Below are positions 51,815 through 60,036 of a stretch of 64,000 nucleotides of DNA, one piece after another. Each line of letters begins with the position of its first letter. Position 1 is the first letter of the stretch. This stretch comes from Maribacter spongiicola (lineage in GTDB: Bacteria > Bacteroidota > Bacteroidia > Flavobacteriales > Flavobacteriaceae), in NCBI RefSeq assembly GCF_004364165.1, contig NZ_SOAY01000013.1, positions 62,001 to 126,000 on the forward strand, in the 5' to 3' direction. The translations under genes and the position numbers were made by a program. The notes beneath the pieces were generated by a model that saw nothing but the letters and a program-made list of their open reading frames with translations, was not told the DNA's origin and made no database searches.

Positions 51815-52105
51815 ATGACGAAAGCGGAAATTGTATCGAAAATCTCAGATAAACTGGGAATTGAAAAAGGAGATGTACAGGCAACTGTTGAATCTTTTAT
51901 GGAAGAGGTAAAAACATCATTAGAAAGTGGTGATAATGTTTACCTAAGAGGTTTTGGTAGTTTTATCATTAAAACAAGAGCTGAAAAAACCGGTAGAAAT
52001 ATTTCCAAGAACACAACTATTAAAATACCCGCTCACAACATTCCAGCATTTAAACCTGCAAAGGTTTTCGTAGAAGGAGTTAAGAGCAACGTACACGTTA
52101 AATAA
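51815..52105 (+). CDS. HU/IHF-family DNA-binding protein
   Basis: 96 residues with the HU fold: MTKAEIVSKISDKLGIEKGD, GDNVYLRGFGSFIIKTRAEK and the basic arm TGRNISKNTTIKIPAHNIPA, closing FKPAKVFVEGV. A nucleoid-associated dimer that bends DNA. The 29-residue basic gene follows 22 bases later on the same strand. Confidence 0.95.
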   Translation: MTKAEIVSKISDKLGIEKGDVQATVESFMEEVKTSLESGDNVYLRGFGSFIIKTRAEKTGRNISKNTTIKIPAHNIPAFKPAKVFVEGVKSNVHVK

Positions 52106-52127
52106 TTAATCTTAAAAAAAGAACTTT

Positions 52128-52217
52128 ATGCCAAGTGGTAAAAAAAGAAAGAGACATAAGGTAGCAACACACAAACGCAAAAAGCGTAGAAGAGCTAACC
52201 GACACAAGAAAAAGTAG
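52128..52217 (+). CDS. 29-residue basic COX24/AURKAIP1-like protein
   Basis: MPSGKKRKRHKVATHKRKKR continues with RRANRHKKK: about two-thirds of the residues are Lys or Arg, with the K-x-HKRKKRRR pattern of the COX24/AURKAIP1 C-terminal family (PF08213), whose mitochondrial member mS38 and mycobacterial bS22 bind the small ribosomal subunit. It is probably a small ribosome-associated protein. It is missed by length cutoffs. A terminator overlaps its stop codon, so it is co-transcribed with HU. Confidence 0.8.
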   Translation: MPSGKKRKRHKVATHKRKKRRRANRHKKK

Positions 52218-52240
52218 TTTTATAACTACTTTTTCTTTTT
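52209..52240 (+). terminator. Intrinsic terminator overlapping the basic protein's stop
   Basis: AAAAAGTAG / CTACTTTTT stem with an 8-base loop and a following T-rich run; the left arm includes the stop codon. Confidence 0.8.
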
Positions 52241-52287
52241 AAAATACGTTCATTGACATAGAAATCCAGAATTCGGATTTCGGCAAG

Positions 52288-52295
52288 TACTTTTG
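52288..52295 (+). promoter_or_regulatory. Putative -7 element of rng
   Basis: TACTTTTG on the plus strand, giving a leader of about 65 bases that holds a hairpin. Confidence 0.45.
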
Positions 52296-52323
52296 TATTT
52301 GTCTATGGTATTGTTTAATCAGT

Positions 52324-52350
52324 TCGTTCCCTATTTTAATAGTAGAACGA
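52324..52350 (+). promoter_or_regulatory. Hairpin in the rng leader
   Basis: TCGTTC / GAACGA outer stem and CTATT / AATAG inner stem with small internal loops, a TT apex, ending 16 bases before the GTG start. RNase E-family genes can control their own mRNA through leader structures, so this is a candidate cis-element. Confidence 0.45.
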
Positions 52351-52366
52351 CTAAAAATATATTCAG

Positions 52367-53914
52367 GTGAATAGAGAATTAATCGTAAGATCTAGTTCCC
52401 AATCTGTTGACTTTGCCTTGTTAAAGGATGGAAAACTCACTGAACTGCATAAAGAAGAAAACAGTAACGATTTTTCTGTAGGCGATATTTTTCTCGCTAA
52501 AATTAGAAAGCCGGTTACCGGGCTTAACGCAGCGTTTGTAAACGTAGGTTATGAAAAAGATGCATTCTTGCATTACCATGACCTTGGTCCGCAATTATCT
52601 TCTATGCTTAAGTTCATAAAACAAGTGAGCTCAGGAAAACTAAATGATTACACTTTAGGTAATTTCCCGATCGAGACCGATATTGACAAAAATGGTGTTA
52701 TCACCGATGTCATAAAAGCGAACCAATCATTATTGGTTCAAATTGTAAAAGAACCTATATCTACTAAAGGACCAAGAATTAGTTCTGAGCTATCAATTGC
52801 CGGACGTTACTTGGTAATGGTTCCTTTTTCTGACCGTGTATCCGTATCTCAAAAGATAGCGAGCAAAGAAGAAAAAGACAGGTTAAAAAGACTCGTTAGA
52901 AGCATTAAACCTAAAGGTTTTGGTGTTATCATTAGAACAGTCGCAGAAGGACAAAAAGTTGCAGAACTGGACAAAGATCTAGAAAACTTGCTGAGCAAAT
53001 GGTCAGCAATGTGTAAAAAATTACAACGTGCTCAAACACCATCAAAAGTATTCGTAGAACTAAACAGAGCATCTTCTATTTTAAGAGATGTATTCAATGA
53101 TAGTTTTACCGGTATACATGTAGATGACGACACCTTATATAATGAAATTAAGGACTATGTGTCGGAAATTGCTCCCGAAAAAGAGAGCATCGTTAAGCAC
53201 TATAACACCAACGTACCTATTTTTGAAAAATTTGGTATTGAAAGACAAATTAAAACGTCTTTTGGCCGTACTGCCGCAATGAGCAAAGGCGCCTATTTAA
53301 TTATAGAGCATACAGAAGCACTTCATGTAATAGACGTAAACAGTGGTAACCGATCTAACAAAGCCAAAAACCAAGAAGACACTGCCCTAGAGGTAAATCT
53401 TTTGTCCGCATCAGAAATTGCAAGGCAATTACGCCTTCGTGATATGGGCGGTATTATAGTTGTAGATTTTATCGATATGGTAAAACCACAACATAGAAAA
53501 AGGCTATTTGAACATCTTAGAGATGAGATGAAAGATGATCGTGCCAAACACAAAATACTACCTCCTAGTAAATTTGGTTTAATTCAGATTACCCGACAAA
53601 GGGTACGACCTGAAATGAATATTAAAACAACTGAAGAGGACCCTAACAATGCAGGGAAAGAGGTGGAAGCACCTATTGTTTTAATAGATAAAATTACATC
53701 GGACCTTGAAAAACTCCTTAAAGGACCTGCAAAAGACAATAGTATAACACTAAATATACACCCGTTTATAGCAGCCTATATAACAAAAGGTTTTCCATCA
53801 ATGAGAACAAAATGGTTCTTAGAATACAAAAGATGGATTAAAATTCAACCGCGTGATGCGTATACGTATCTTGAATACCGTTTTAAAAACAAAGACGGCA
53901 AAACAATATATTAA
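52367..53914 (+). CDS. rng: Ribonuclease E/G family endoribonuclease
   Basis: 515 residues starting at GTG. S1-like RNA-binding region (VGDIFLAKIRKPVTGLNAAF), then the RNase H-like catalytic core, with HVIDVNSGNRSNKAKN and MGGIIVVDFIDMVKP carrying the conserved metal-binding Asp residues, and KFGLIQITRQRVRPEM. Length matches RNase G; the RNase E C-terminal degradosome tail is absent. Cleaves single-stranded AU-rich RNA and processes rRNA. Confidence 0.95.
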   Translation: MNRELIVRSSSQSVDFALLKDGKLTELHKEENSNDFSVGDIFLAKIRKPVTGLNAAFVNVGYEKDAFLHYHDLGPQLSSMLKFIKQVSSGKLNDYTLGNFPIETDIDKNGVITDVIKANQSLLVQIVKEPISTKGPRISSELSIAGRYLVMVPFSDRVSVSQKIASKEEKDRLKRLVRSIKPKGFGVIIRTVAEGQKVAELDKDLENLLSKWSAMCKKLQRAQTPSKVFVELNRASSILRDVFNDSFTGIHVDDDTLYNEIKDYVSEIAPEKESIVKHYNTNVPIFEKFGIERQIKTSFGRTAAMSKGAYLIIEHTEALHVIDVNSGNRSNKAKNQEDTALEVNLLSASEIARQLRLRDMGGIIVVDFIDMVKPQHRKRLFEHLRDEMKDDRAKHKILPPSKFGLIQITRQRVRPEMNIKTTEEDPNNAGKEVEAPIVLIDKITSDLEKLLKGPAKDNSITLNIHPFIAAYITKGFPSMRTKWFLEYKRWIKIQPRDAYTYLEYRFKNKDGKTIY

Positions 53915-53949
53915 TAAAAAAAGCGACTCCCAAAAGAGTCGCTTTTTTT
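53915..53949 (+). terminator. Intrinsic terminator after rng
   Basis: AAAAAAAGCGACTC / GAGTCGCTTTTTTT with a 6-base loop. T-runs on both strands, but only the plus-strand gene ends here. Confidence 0.92.
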
Positions 53950-54001
53950 GTTTTAGGTTTTTATGTATTTTAACAATCAAATTCCTAACCAACCAAAGCA
54001 A

Positions 54002-54811
54002 ATGTCTTGCAAAAACTGCTCTTCAACTCTAGTAAACTATTCTTTATTTTGTAATCAATGTGGTGCTAAAATTGTGAATGATAGAATTACAATTAAAAAT
54101 ATTTCTGCCGATGCATTTCAAAATATATTCGGATGGGATAATAGATTCTTTTTGACATTTAGAAAACTTATCACCGCTCCTCAAATATTAATAGGTGAAT
54201 ACCTTAACGGAACTCGTAAAAAATACATTAATCCTTTTACCTTTTTAGGAATCGGTAGTGCTATAGCCATTTTTGTTTTTAACTTTTTTGCAGACGATTT
54301 CTTAGCTCTTCAAGTTGACTCTAATAAACAGACCATAGAGATGACATCGAAAATAATGAGCAGTAGATTTGGATCGGACTTTGACGTAGAATCTTTTAAA
54401 AAGGACCAACTAAAATTAATAACCAAAATGAATACTTTAACCTTAAAGTACTTCAATATCTTAGTTCTACTTTTAATACCCATTTACACATTTATAGCGA
54501 AGCTTGTTTACAGAAAACCTTATAACTATGCTGAACACTTAGTAATAAATAGTTTTATTCAAGGCATAACATTCTGGGCTATGACCTTTATTTTTGTTAT
54601 TAGTATTTATACCTCACCAACGATATATCTTTTATCTATATTTTTTTCCATATTTTTTTATACATATGCTTATGGTAAATTATACAATCTAACTATAGCA
54701 GAATCAATTCTTAAAATTTTTCTATTTATAGCTATCCTTCTAGGGACTATTATTGCTTTATTTATTTTATCCTTCGTTTTTGGTTATATTTTTGCAGCAT
54801 TATTTTCTTAA
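54002..54811 (+). CDS. DUF3667 zinc-ribbon membrane protein
   Basis: 269 residues from the ATG that begins MSCKNC; an upstream in-frame ATG (53963) lies only 13 bases after the rng terminator and is less likely. N-terminal zinc ribbon CKNCSSTLVNYSLFCNQC, then the DUF3667 core NISADAFQNIFGWDNRFF, LITAPQILIGEYLNGTRKKY, INPFTFLGIGSAIAIFVF, followed by further membrane helices. Function unknown. Confidence 0.82.
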   Translation: MSCKNCSSTLVNYSLFCNQCGAKIVNDRITIKNISADAFQNIFGWDNRFFLTFRKLITAPQILIGEYLNGTRKKYINPFTFLGIGSAIAIFVFNFFADDFLALQVDSNKQTIEMTSKIMSSRFGSDFDVESFKKDQLKLITKMNTLTLKYFNILVLLLIPIYTFIAKLVYRKPYNYAEHLVINSFIQGITFWAMTFIFVISIYTSPTIYLLSIFFSIFFYTYAYGKLYNLTIAESILKIFLFIAILLGTIIALFILSFVFGYIFAALFS

Positions 54812-54836
54812 TTTCAAATATTATTAAAATTCAAAT

Positions 54837-55313
54837 TTGAACCAAAAATCAAAAGGCTACACCGTTCAGGAAGCCACAAAAAAGATAGAAAGCTACTGTG
54901 CTTATCAAGATCGCTGCCATAAAGAAGTGGTTTCTAAATTGAAAGACATGGGTATGATCCCATTAGCCGTCGATACTATTATTGCCCATCTTATTGAAGA
55001 CAGATTCTTAAATGAAGAACGCTTTGCCAAAAGTTTTGCTCGTGGTAAATTCATTATTAAAAAATGGGGGAAAAATAGAATTGTTAGAGAGCTGAAATTC
55101 AGAAACGTCTCTAAATACAATATTACCACCGCCTTAAAAGAAATTGAACCAGAAGCTTACCTAACTACTTTAGATGATTTAGCTCATAAAAGACTACTGC
55201 AGATTACAGAAACCAATATTCAAAAGCGGAGAAAAAAATTAGCCGATTACCTTTTATACCGTGGTTGGGAAAGTCATTTAGTGTATGAGAAAACATTTGA
55301 GCTTATAAAATAA
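54837..55313 (+). CDS. recX: Regulatory protein RecX
   Basis: 158 residues starting at TTG. The three-helix RecX repeats are visible: YCAYQDRCHKEVVSKLKDMG, FLNEERFAKSFARGKFIIKK, WGKNRIVRELKFRNVSKYNI, and DYLLYRGWESHLVYEKTFEL. RecX inhibits RecA filaments. recA is not in the window. Gap to the DUF3667 stop is 25 bases. Confidence 0.92.
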   Translation: MNQKSKGYTVQEATKKIESYCAYQDRCHKEVVSKLKDMGMIPLAVDTIIAHLIEDRFLNEERFAKSFARGKFIIKKWGKNRIVRELKFRNVSKYNITTALKEIEPEAYLTTLDDLAHKRLLQITETNIQKRRKKLADYLLYRGWESHLVYEKTFELIK

Positions 55314-55332
55314 TACGCATTCAATTTTCTAT

Positions 55333-56193
55333 TTAAACTTTTTGATTTTTGTTGGTTCTAGAAATTGCTTCTTTATTCTTCCAATCTATCCAATCTTGTC
55401 CTTTTAATTTGCGCATTAGCACATCATAGTAACGCATTATCACAATGTTATAAGATGCTTTAACCAAATTCTTAGGATTACGCGCTAACCCTCGTAAACT
55501 CATTGAAAACCCCGGAGTGTTGTATTTCATATAATGCCAATAACCTTCTGGCATATATAAGACTTCACCATGAGAAAGGGTCGTTTTAAATCCGTTTGCT
55601 TTTCTCAAAGCTGGCCACTTATTATAATCAGGATTCGAGAAATCTATACTCTCATGTGTAATTAGGGAATGCGGAACTTTATAAAGCTTCTCCGTTTCTG
55701 ACTGAGGAAAAAGTACTACTTCCTTTTCTCCATCGAAATGAAAATGAAAAATATTCGCCAAATCGATATCGTAATGCATGAACGTGTAAGAGTCTCTTCC
55801 ACCGAAAAACATCATTGGCACTCCTTTCAAAAGCCTTAATCCGAAGTCCGGAAACTTATAATCTTTCTGTAGCGCAGGCACTTCCTTTAAAATATTCCAA
55901 AGAAAAATTCTATACTTAGTAGGCTCCTTCTTTAACAGATCCACATATTCTGCCATTTTCATTTTGGCATGCGGTTCATTAAAACCATCTTTATGCTGCA
56001 CCGGTCTATCATCGTACAAAGGCACGGTTATATCACCCGCTACTTCTTTGATATAATCTAGATTCCACTTGTTAAAAGCAGGCCAGTCTTCAATAGCCCG
56101 TTCTAAAACAACAGGCTTCTGAGTCTTAAAGTAGTCGTTAATAAAAGTGTCTTTGGTAATATGTTTTACCCTTGGAATATCTGCTAACTTCAA
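55333..56193 (-). CDS. Cupin-like (JmjC-type) Fe(II)/2-oxoglutarate dioxygenase-like protein
   Basis: 286 residues of the Cupin_8 group. The metal triad appears as His-x-Asp in FMHYDIDLANIFHFHFDGEK and a distal His in MPEGYWHYMKYNTPGFSMSL; FGGRDSYTF precedes it. The family hydroxylates proteins or small molecules; the substrate is unknown. Lies 77 bases upstream-free of bioB on the same strand (downstream of bioB), possibly not functionally linked. Confidence 0.85.
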   Translation of the reverse strand: MKLADIPRVKHITKDTFINDYFKTQKPVVLERAIEDWPAFNKWNLDYIKEVAGDITVPLYDDRPVQHKDGFNEPHAKMKMAEYVDLLKKEPTKYRIFLWNILKEVPALQKDYKFPDFGLRLLKGVPMMFFGGRDSYTFMHYDIDLANIFHFHFDGEKEVVLFPQSETEKLYKVPHSLITHESIDFSNPDYNKWPALRKANGFKTTLSHGEVLYMPEGYWHYMKYNTPGFSMSLRGLARNPKNLVKASYNIVIMRYYDVLMRKLKGQDWIDWKNKEAISRTNKNQKV

Positions 56194-56270
56194 TTACACA
56201 TGGTTTTTTAGGGAAGCCAAAGGTAATTAACGTAAAGAAAATAATTTCTTAAAAATGTATTAATGTAGTC

Positions 56271-57365
56271 TTAGTCAACAATTTTAGCCTTTTGCTTCGC
56301 AGTTTCATTACGTTCAATAGAATGACCAGGTCTAGACCATTTTGGTTTTTCACCTAAAGAATGAATTTGCGAATCTTCTGCTTCTACCGTTTTAGGTTGT
56401 GATACCTTTGTAAACGGCTTTTGCGGATTTAAACCTAACATTTTAAACATCGCCATATCCTCATTTACATCAGGATTCGGAGTCGTCAATAACTTATCAC
56501 CTGCAAAAATAGAATTTGCACCTGCAAAGAAACACATTGCCTGCCCTTCTCTACTCATTTCAGTTCTACCTGCAGATAAACGAACCTGAGTCTCTGGCAT
56601 TACAATTCTAGTAGTAGCTACCATACGAATCATATCCCAAATAGAAACTGGCTCAATATCTTCCATTGGTGTACCTTCTACGGCAACTAATGCATTAATC
56701 GGTACTGATTCTGGTTGCGGATTCAATGATGTCAAAGCAACTAACATACCTGCTCTGTCTTCTAACGCTTCACCCATACCAATAATACCACCGCTACAAA
56801 CGGTTACATTACTTTTACGAACATTTTCGATAGTATCTAAACGATCCTCGAAAGCACGTGTAGAAATAACATCTTTATAGTAATCTTCTGAAGTATCTAA
56901 ATTGTGATTGTATGCATACAAGCCTGCTTCTGCCAAACGTTTTGCCTGATTCTCGGTGATCATACCCAACGTACAACAAACCTCCATGTCAAGCTTGTTA
57001 ATGGTACGTACCATTTCTAAAACTTGATCAAACTCAGGGCCATCTTTTACATTTCGCCATGCAGCACCCATACATACACGAGAACTACCTGATGCTTTTG
57101 CTCTAAGCGCTTGAGCTTTAACCTGAGAAACAGCCATAAGATCGTTACCTTCAATGTCGGTATGGTAACGAGCAGCTTGCGGACAATACCCACAATCTTC
57201 TGGACAACCACCAGTTTTTATAGAAAGTAAGGTAGAAACTTGTACCGTATTAGGGTCATGATTTTTTCTATGCACAGTTGCAGCTTCATAAAGTAGCTCC
57301 ATTAAAGGCATATTGTATATTTCTAAAATTTCTTCTTTTGACCAATTGTGTCTTGCTTCGCTCAT
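56271..57365 (-). CDS. bioB: Biotin synthase
   Basis: Radical SAM enzyme inserting sulphur into dethiobiotin, the last step of biotin synthesis. 364 residues with the 4Fe-4S motif Cys54-x3-Cys58-x2-Cys61 in GGCPEDCGYCPQAARYHT, then VCMGAAWRNVKDGPEF, CCTLGMITENQA and FAGANSIFAGDKLLTTPNPD. A -7 element TATTTTTG lies 26 bases upstream. Separated by 113 bases from the ketoacyl synthase. Confidence 0.97.
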   Translation of the reverse strand: MSEARHNWSKEEILEIYNMPLMELLYEAATVHRKNHDPNTVQVSTLLSIKTGGCPEDCGYCPQAARYHTDIEGNDLMAVSQVKAQALRAKASGSSRVCMGAAWRNVKDGPEFDQVLEMVRTINKLDMEVCCTLGMITENQAKRLAEAGLYAYNHNLDTSEDYYKDVISTRAFEDRLDTIENVRKSNVTVCSGGIIGMGEALEDRAGMLVALTSLNPQPESVPINALVAVEGTPMEDIEPVSIWDMIRMVATTRIVMPETQVRLSAGRTEMSREGQAMCFFAGANSIFAGDKLLTTPNPDVNEDMAMFKMLGLNPQKPFTKVSQPKTVEAEDSQIHSLGEKPKWSRPGHSIERNETAKQKAKIVD

Positions 57366-57390
57366 ATAATCTTAGGTTGTTACCAGGGTT

Positions 57391-57398
57391 CAAAAATA
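57391..57398 (-). promoter_or_regulatory. Putative -7 element of bioB
   Basis: TATTTTTG on the minus strand, 26 bases before the bioB start. Indicates bioB can be transcribed separately from bioA and the ketoacyl synthase. Confidence 0.5.
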
Positions 57399-57478
57399 AT
57401 GGAATTTAAATTGAAAAAATAATTGGTAGGTTTTAAAAAAATTACCAAGCCGCTACATCTGTTCTCTTTTAACTTCGT

Positions 57479-58690
57479 TTATTCGTTTTTACTTACTAAA
57501 ATACTCACTGCATTACCGCCAAAACCAACTGCGTTTACCAGTACTTTTTTAATATTTCTACTATTTAGTTGTGCCTCAGTAAAGGGCACCGAGATCATTT
57601 GATTATGTTGTAACATCAGTACTGCCAACTCTAGATTTAGCATACCCGAGGTAGCGAACGTATGCCCTATTTTCCATTTATTGGTTGTTAGTTGAGGCAT
57701 ATCATCACCAAATACTTCTTTAATGGCATTATATTCTGATGAATCTCCTTTTATAGTGCCTGGCGCGTGCATCACAATAGCATCGACCTCAGCAGGATTC
57801 AAACTACCCAAAGCCATTTTTATAGATTTCTGAAAACATACGGCATTAGCCGAAATGGAAGTGTTATGTTTCAATATTTCTGTTGCATACCCTACTCCGT
57901 CTATTATTGCCAAGGCATTTTTTACCACTCCCGTTTCTAGACAAGCGACTGAAGCTGCTTCGCCTAAAATCATGGTATTGTATTCTTTTTTCAGATTTAA
58001 TGCTTGGCAAGGGTAGTTTCGGCTACGTTCAGCTACCGTTGACATATCGACTACTGTACCAGTGTTAGTCTCGGGTGCTTTTGCGTAAATTTTTAATGCC
58101 TTCATTTGAGCAATAGTGAAATTGGTCAGCGAAGCTTCACTCGCACCTACCAAAAACTTAGTTGCCATTCCGCTATTTAACCACGCCACTCCGTTCAACA
58201 CCGAATGCAAACCTGTTGAACAGGTGATGGAATGTGATATTTCTGGTCCGGTTGCTCCTAAATCATGAGAAACCCATGATGAAATATTACCTAATGTGGT
58301 TGTTGGTGAGCTTAATGTTGATGAAATACCTGTTTCTAAATACTCTGAATGATATTGCTCAAATAACTTGGTTGCCCCACGAGACGAGCCCATATTAATT
58401 CCGAATTCAGTTGTGTTTTCCCAACAAGATTGCTTCACTGCCATTCTTGAAGCTACCATCGCAAAAAGTACACTATCATCTAATTTTTTGTATTTACTAT
58501 CAGACGCTCTAAGTTCATCTACTTTTAATCGTGCAGATAGTGATAATGGCGCTACCCAAGATTTACCTTCATTCTCTTCAACTAGTGAAAAATAATGTTC
58601 GTTGTTCTGATAAGCCGCCCAAGTTTCTTCTAATGTGCTACCTAAAGGTGACATCGAAGCTATGGCTGTTATGGATATTTTTTCTTTCAA
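57479..58690 (-). CDS. Beta-ketoacyl-ACP synthase in the biotin cluster
   Basis: 403 residues of the FabF/KAS II type. Active-site Cys in HSITCSTGLHSVLNGVAWLN, His in VMHAPGTIKGDSSEYNAIKE and His in KWKIGHTFATSGMLNLELAV, so the Cys-His-His triad is intact. Sits 8 bases after bioA, whereas general fatty-acid genes are absent here. It may make the pimeloyl chain for biotin, as no bioC or bioH homologue is seen in the window; this is inference. NNEHYFSLVEENEGKSW is unlike standard FabF. Confidence 0.85.
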   Translation of the reverse strand: MKEKISITAIASMSPLGSTLEETWAAYQNNEHYFSLVEENEGKSWVAPLSLSARLKVDELRASDSKYKKLDDSVLFAMVASRMAVKQSCWENTTEFGINMGSSRGATKLFEQYHSEYLETGISSTLSSPTTTLGNISSWVSHDLGATGPEISHSITCSTGLHSVLNGVAWLNSGMATKFLVGASEASLTNFTIAQMKALKIYAKAPETNTGTVVDMSTVAERSRNYPCQALNLKKEYNTMILGEAASVACLETGVVKNALAIIDGVGYATEILKHNTSISANAVCFQKSIKMALGSLNPAEVDAIVMHAPGTIKGDSSEYNAIKEVFGDDMPQLTTNKWKIGHTFATSGMLNLELAVLMLQHNQMISVPFTEAQLNSRNIKKVLVNAVGFGGNAVSILVSKNE

Positions 58691-58698
58691 ATTCTAAT

Positions 58699-59973
58699 CT
58701 AAAATGTATCTAAAGCCTCACTGATGGCGTCGTAAATTTTCTGGAGTTGGGCATCTGTAATTACGTAGGGCGGTAATGTATAAATGGTATTACCTAAAGG
58801 CCGCAATAAAACCCCTCTTTCCAAAAAGAAGCTATAAAGTTGATCACGTAAATTACCATAACGTTCCATTTTTATTTCAAGGTCTATAGCAAGAATAGCA
58901 CCCATTACCCTTACCTCTTTTACTTTTTTGTGATTCTGAATTTTATTGGCGTATGACTTATGTTCATTTTCAATATAGCTTCTTCTTTCTATAATTTCCG
59001 GAGAATTCAAAAGTTCTATTCCCGCCAATGCAGCTGCACACCCTAAAGGATGCGCGCTAAACGTATGCGCATGAAAGAAACCTTTATGCACCTCCTCACT
59101 AAGAAAACGATCATAAATTTTTTGCGAACAACTGGTAATACTCAACGGAAACATACCTGCCGTTAACGCCTTACTCAAACATATAACATCGGGCTTGTTC
59201 GATAAATTATCTGATGCAAAATTCTTACCTGTTTTACCAAAACCGGTCATTATTTCATCGGCAATACATAATACCTCATGTTCTTGACAAAGAACAATCA
59301 AAGCATCTAACCCTTCGGCTGAATGAAATTTCATACCTGCCGCACCTTGCACTAATGGTTCAAAAACAAATGCTGCGCAGCTATTATCTTTCAAAATTGC
59401 AGCCAGCTTACTTTTTACTTCTTCTATATTATCTTTTTGCGGAGTAGGTATTCGAACCACTTTTAAAAGAAAATCTTCAAACGGACCGTTGTACGACGAT
59501 AGACCAGATGCACTCATTGCCCCAAATGTATCGCCATGAAAACCATCTTCAAAAGCAATTAGGGTATCTCTTTTTTCTCCGTTATTATGAAAATACTGAA
59601 GTGACATTTTTATACCTGCCTCAATAGCAGTAGAACCGTTATCGTTGAAAAATAATTTTGCTTGATTATCGGGCAAAATGGCCATTAATTTTTCAGACAA
59701 TTCTATTGCTGGTTCGTGAGTTAAGCCACTGAACATTACAAAATCTAACTTTTGCATTTGCTCGGTCATTGTAGAAATAATATGGTGATTTGAATGTCCG
59801 TACATTACGGTATACCAAGACGCAATACCGTCTATATATTCATTTCCTTCCTCATCAAACAATAAAGCACCCTTTGCTTTAGTTATAGGTAATTGCGGTT
59901 TACCCAACTTATGTTGTGTTAAAGGATGCCATAAATATTTTTTATCTCGACTAGATAGATTTTCCTTTTTCAT
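58699..59973 (-). CDS. bioA: Adenosylmethionine-8-amino-7-oxononanoate aminotransferase
   Basis: PLP enzyme converting 8-amino-7-oxononanoate to 7,8-diaminononanoate. 424 residues with class III aminotransferase features: YLWHPLTQHKLGKPQLPITK, LFDEEGNEYIDGIASWYTVM, GSTAIEAGIKMSLQYF, ADEIMTGFGKTGKNFASDN and the PLP Lys in CLSKALTAGMFPLS. Normal length. First gene of the bioA-ketoacyl synthase pair. Confidence 0.97.
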   Translation of the reverse strand: MKKENLSSRDKKYLWHPLTQHKLGKPQLPITKAKGALLFDEEGNEYIDGIASWYTVMYGHSNHHIISTMTEQMQKLDFVMFSGLTHEPAIELSEKLMAILPDNQAKLFFNDNGSTAIEAGIKMSLQYFHNNGEKRDTLIAFEDGFHGDTFGAMSASGLSSYNGPFEDFLLKVVRIPTPQKDNIEEVKSKLAAILKDNSCAAFVFEPLVQGAAGMKFHSAEGLDALIVLCQEHEVLCIADEIMTGFGKTGKNFASDNLSNKPDVICLSKALTAGMFPLSITSCSQKIYDRFLSEEVHKGFFHAHTFSAHPLGCAAALAGIELLNSPEIIERRSYIENEHKSYANKIQNHKKVKEVRVMGAILAIDLEIKMERYGNLRDQLYSFFLERGVLLRPLGNTIYTLPPYVITDAQLQKIYDAISEALDTF

Positions 59974-60036
59974 AGAATTTATAATTCTTCATTTTATCTA
60001 TCTTGCAAAGATCGGGAAATAAACCGCAATAAAGAG

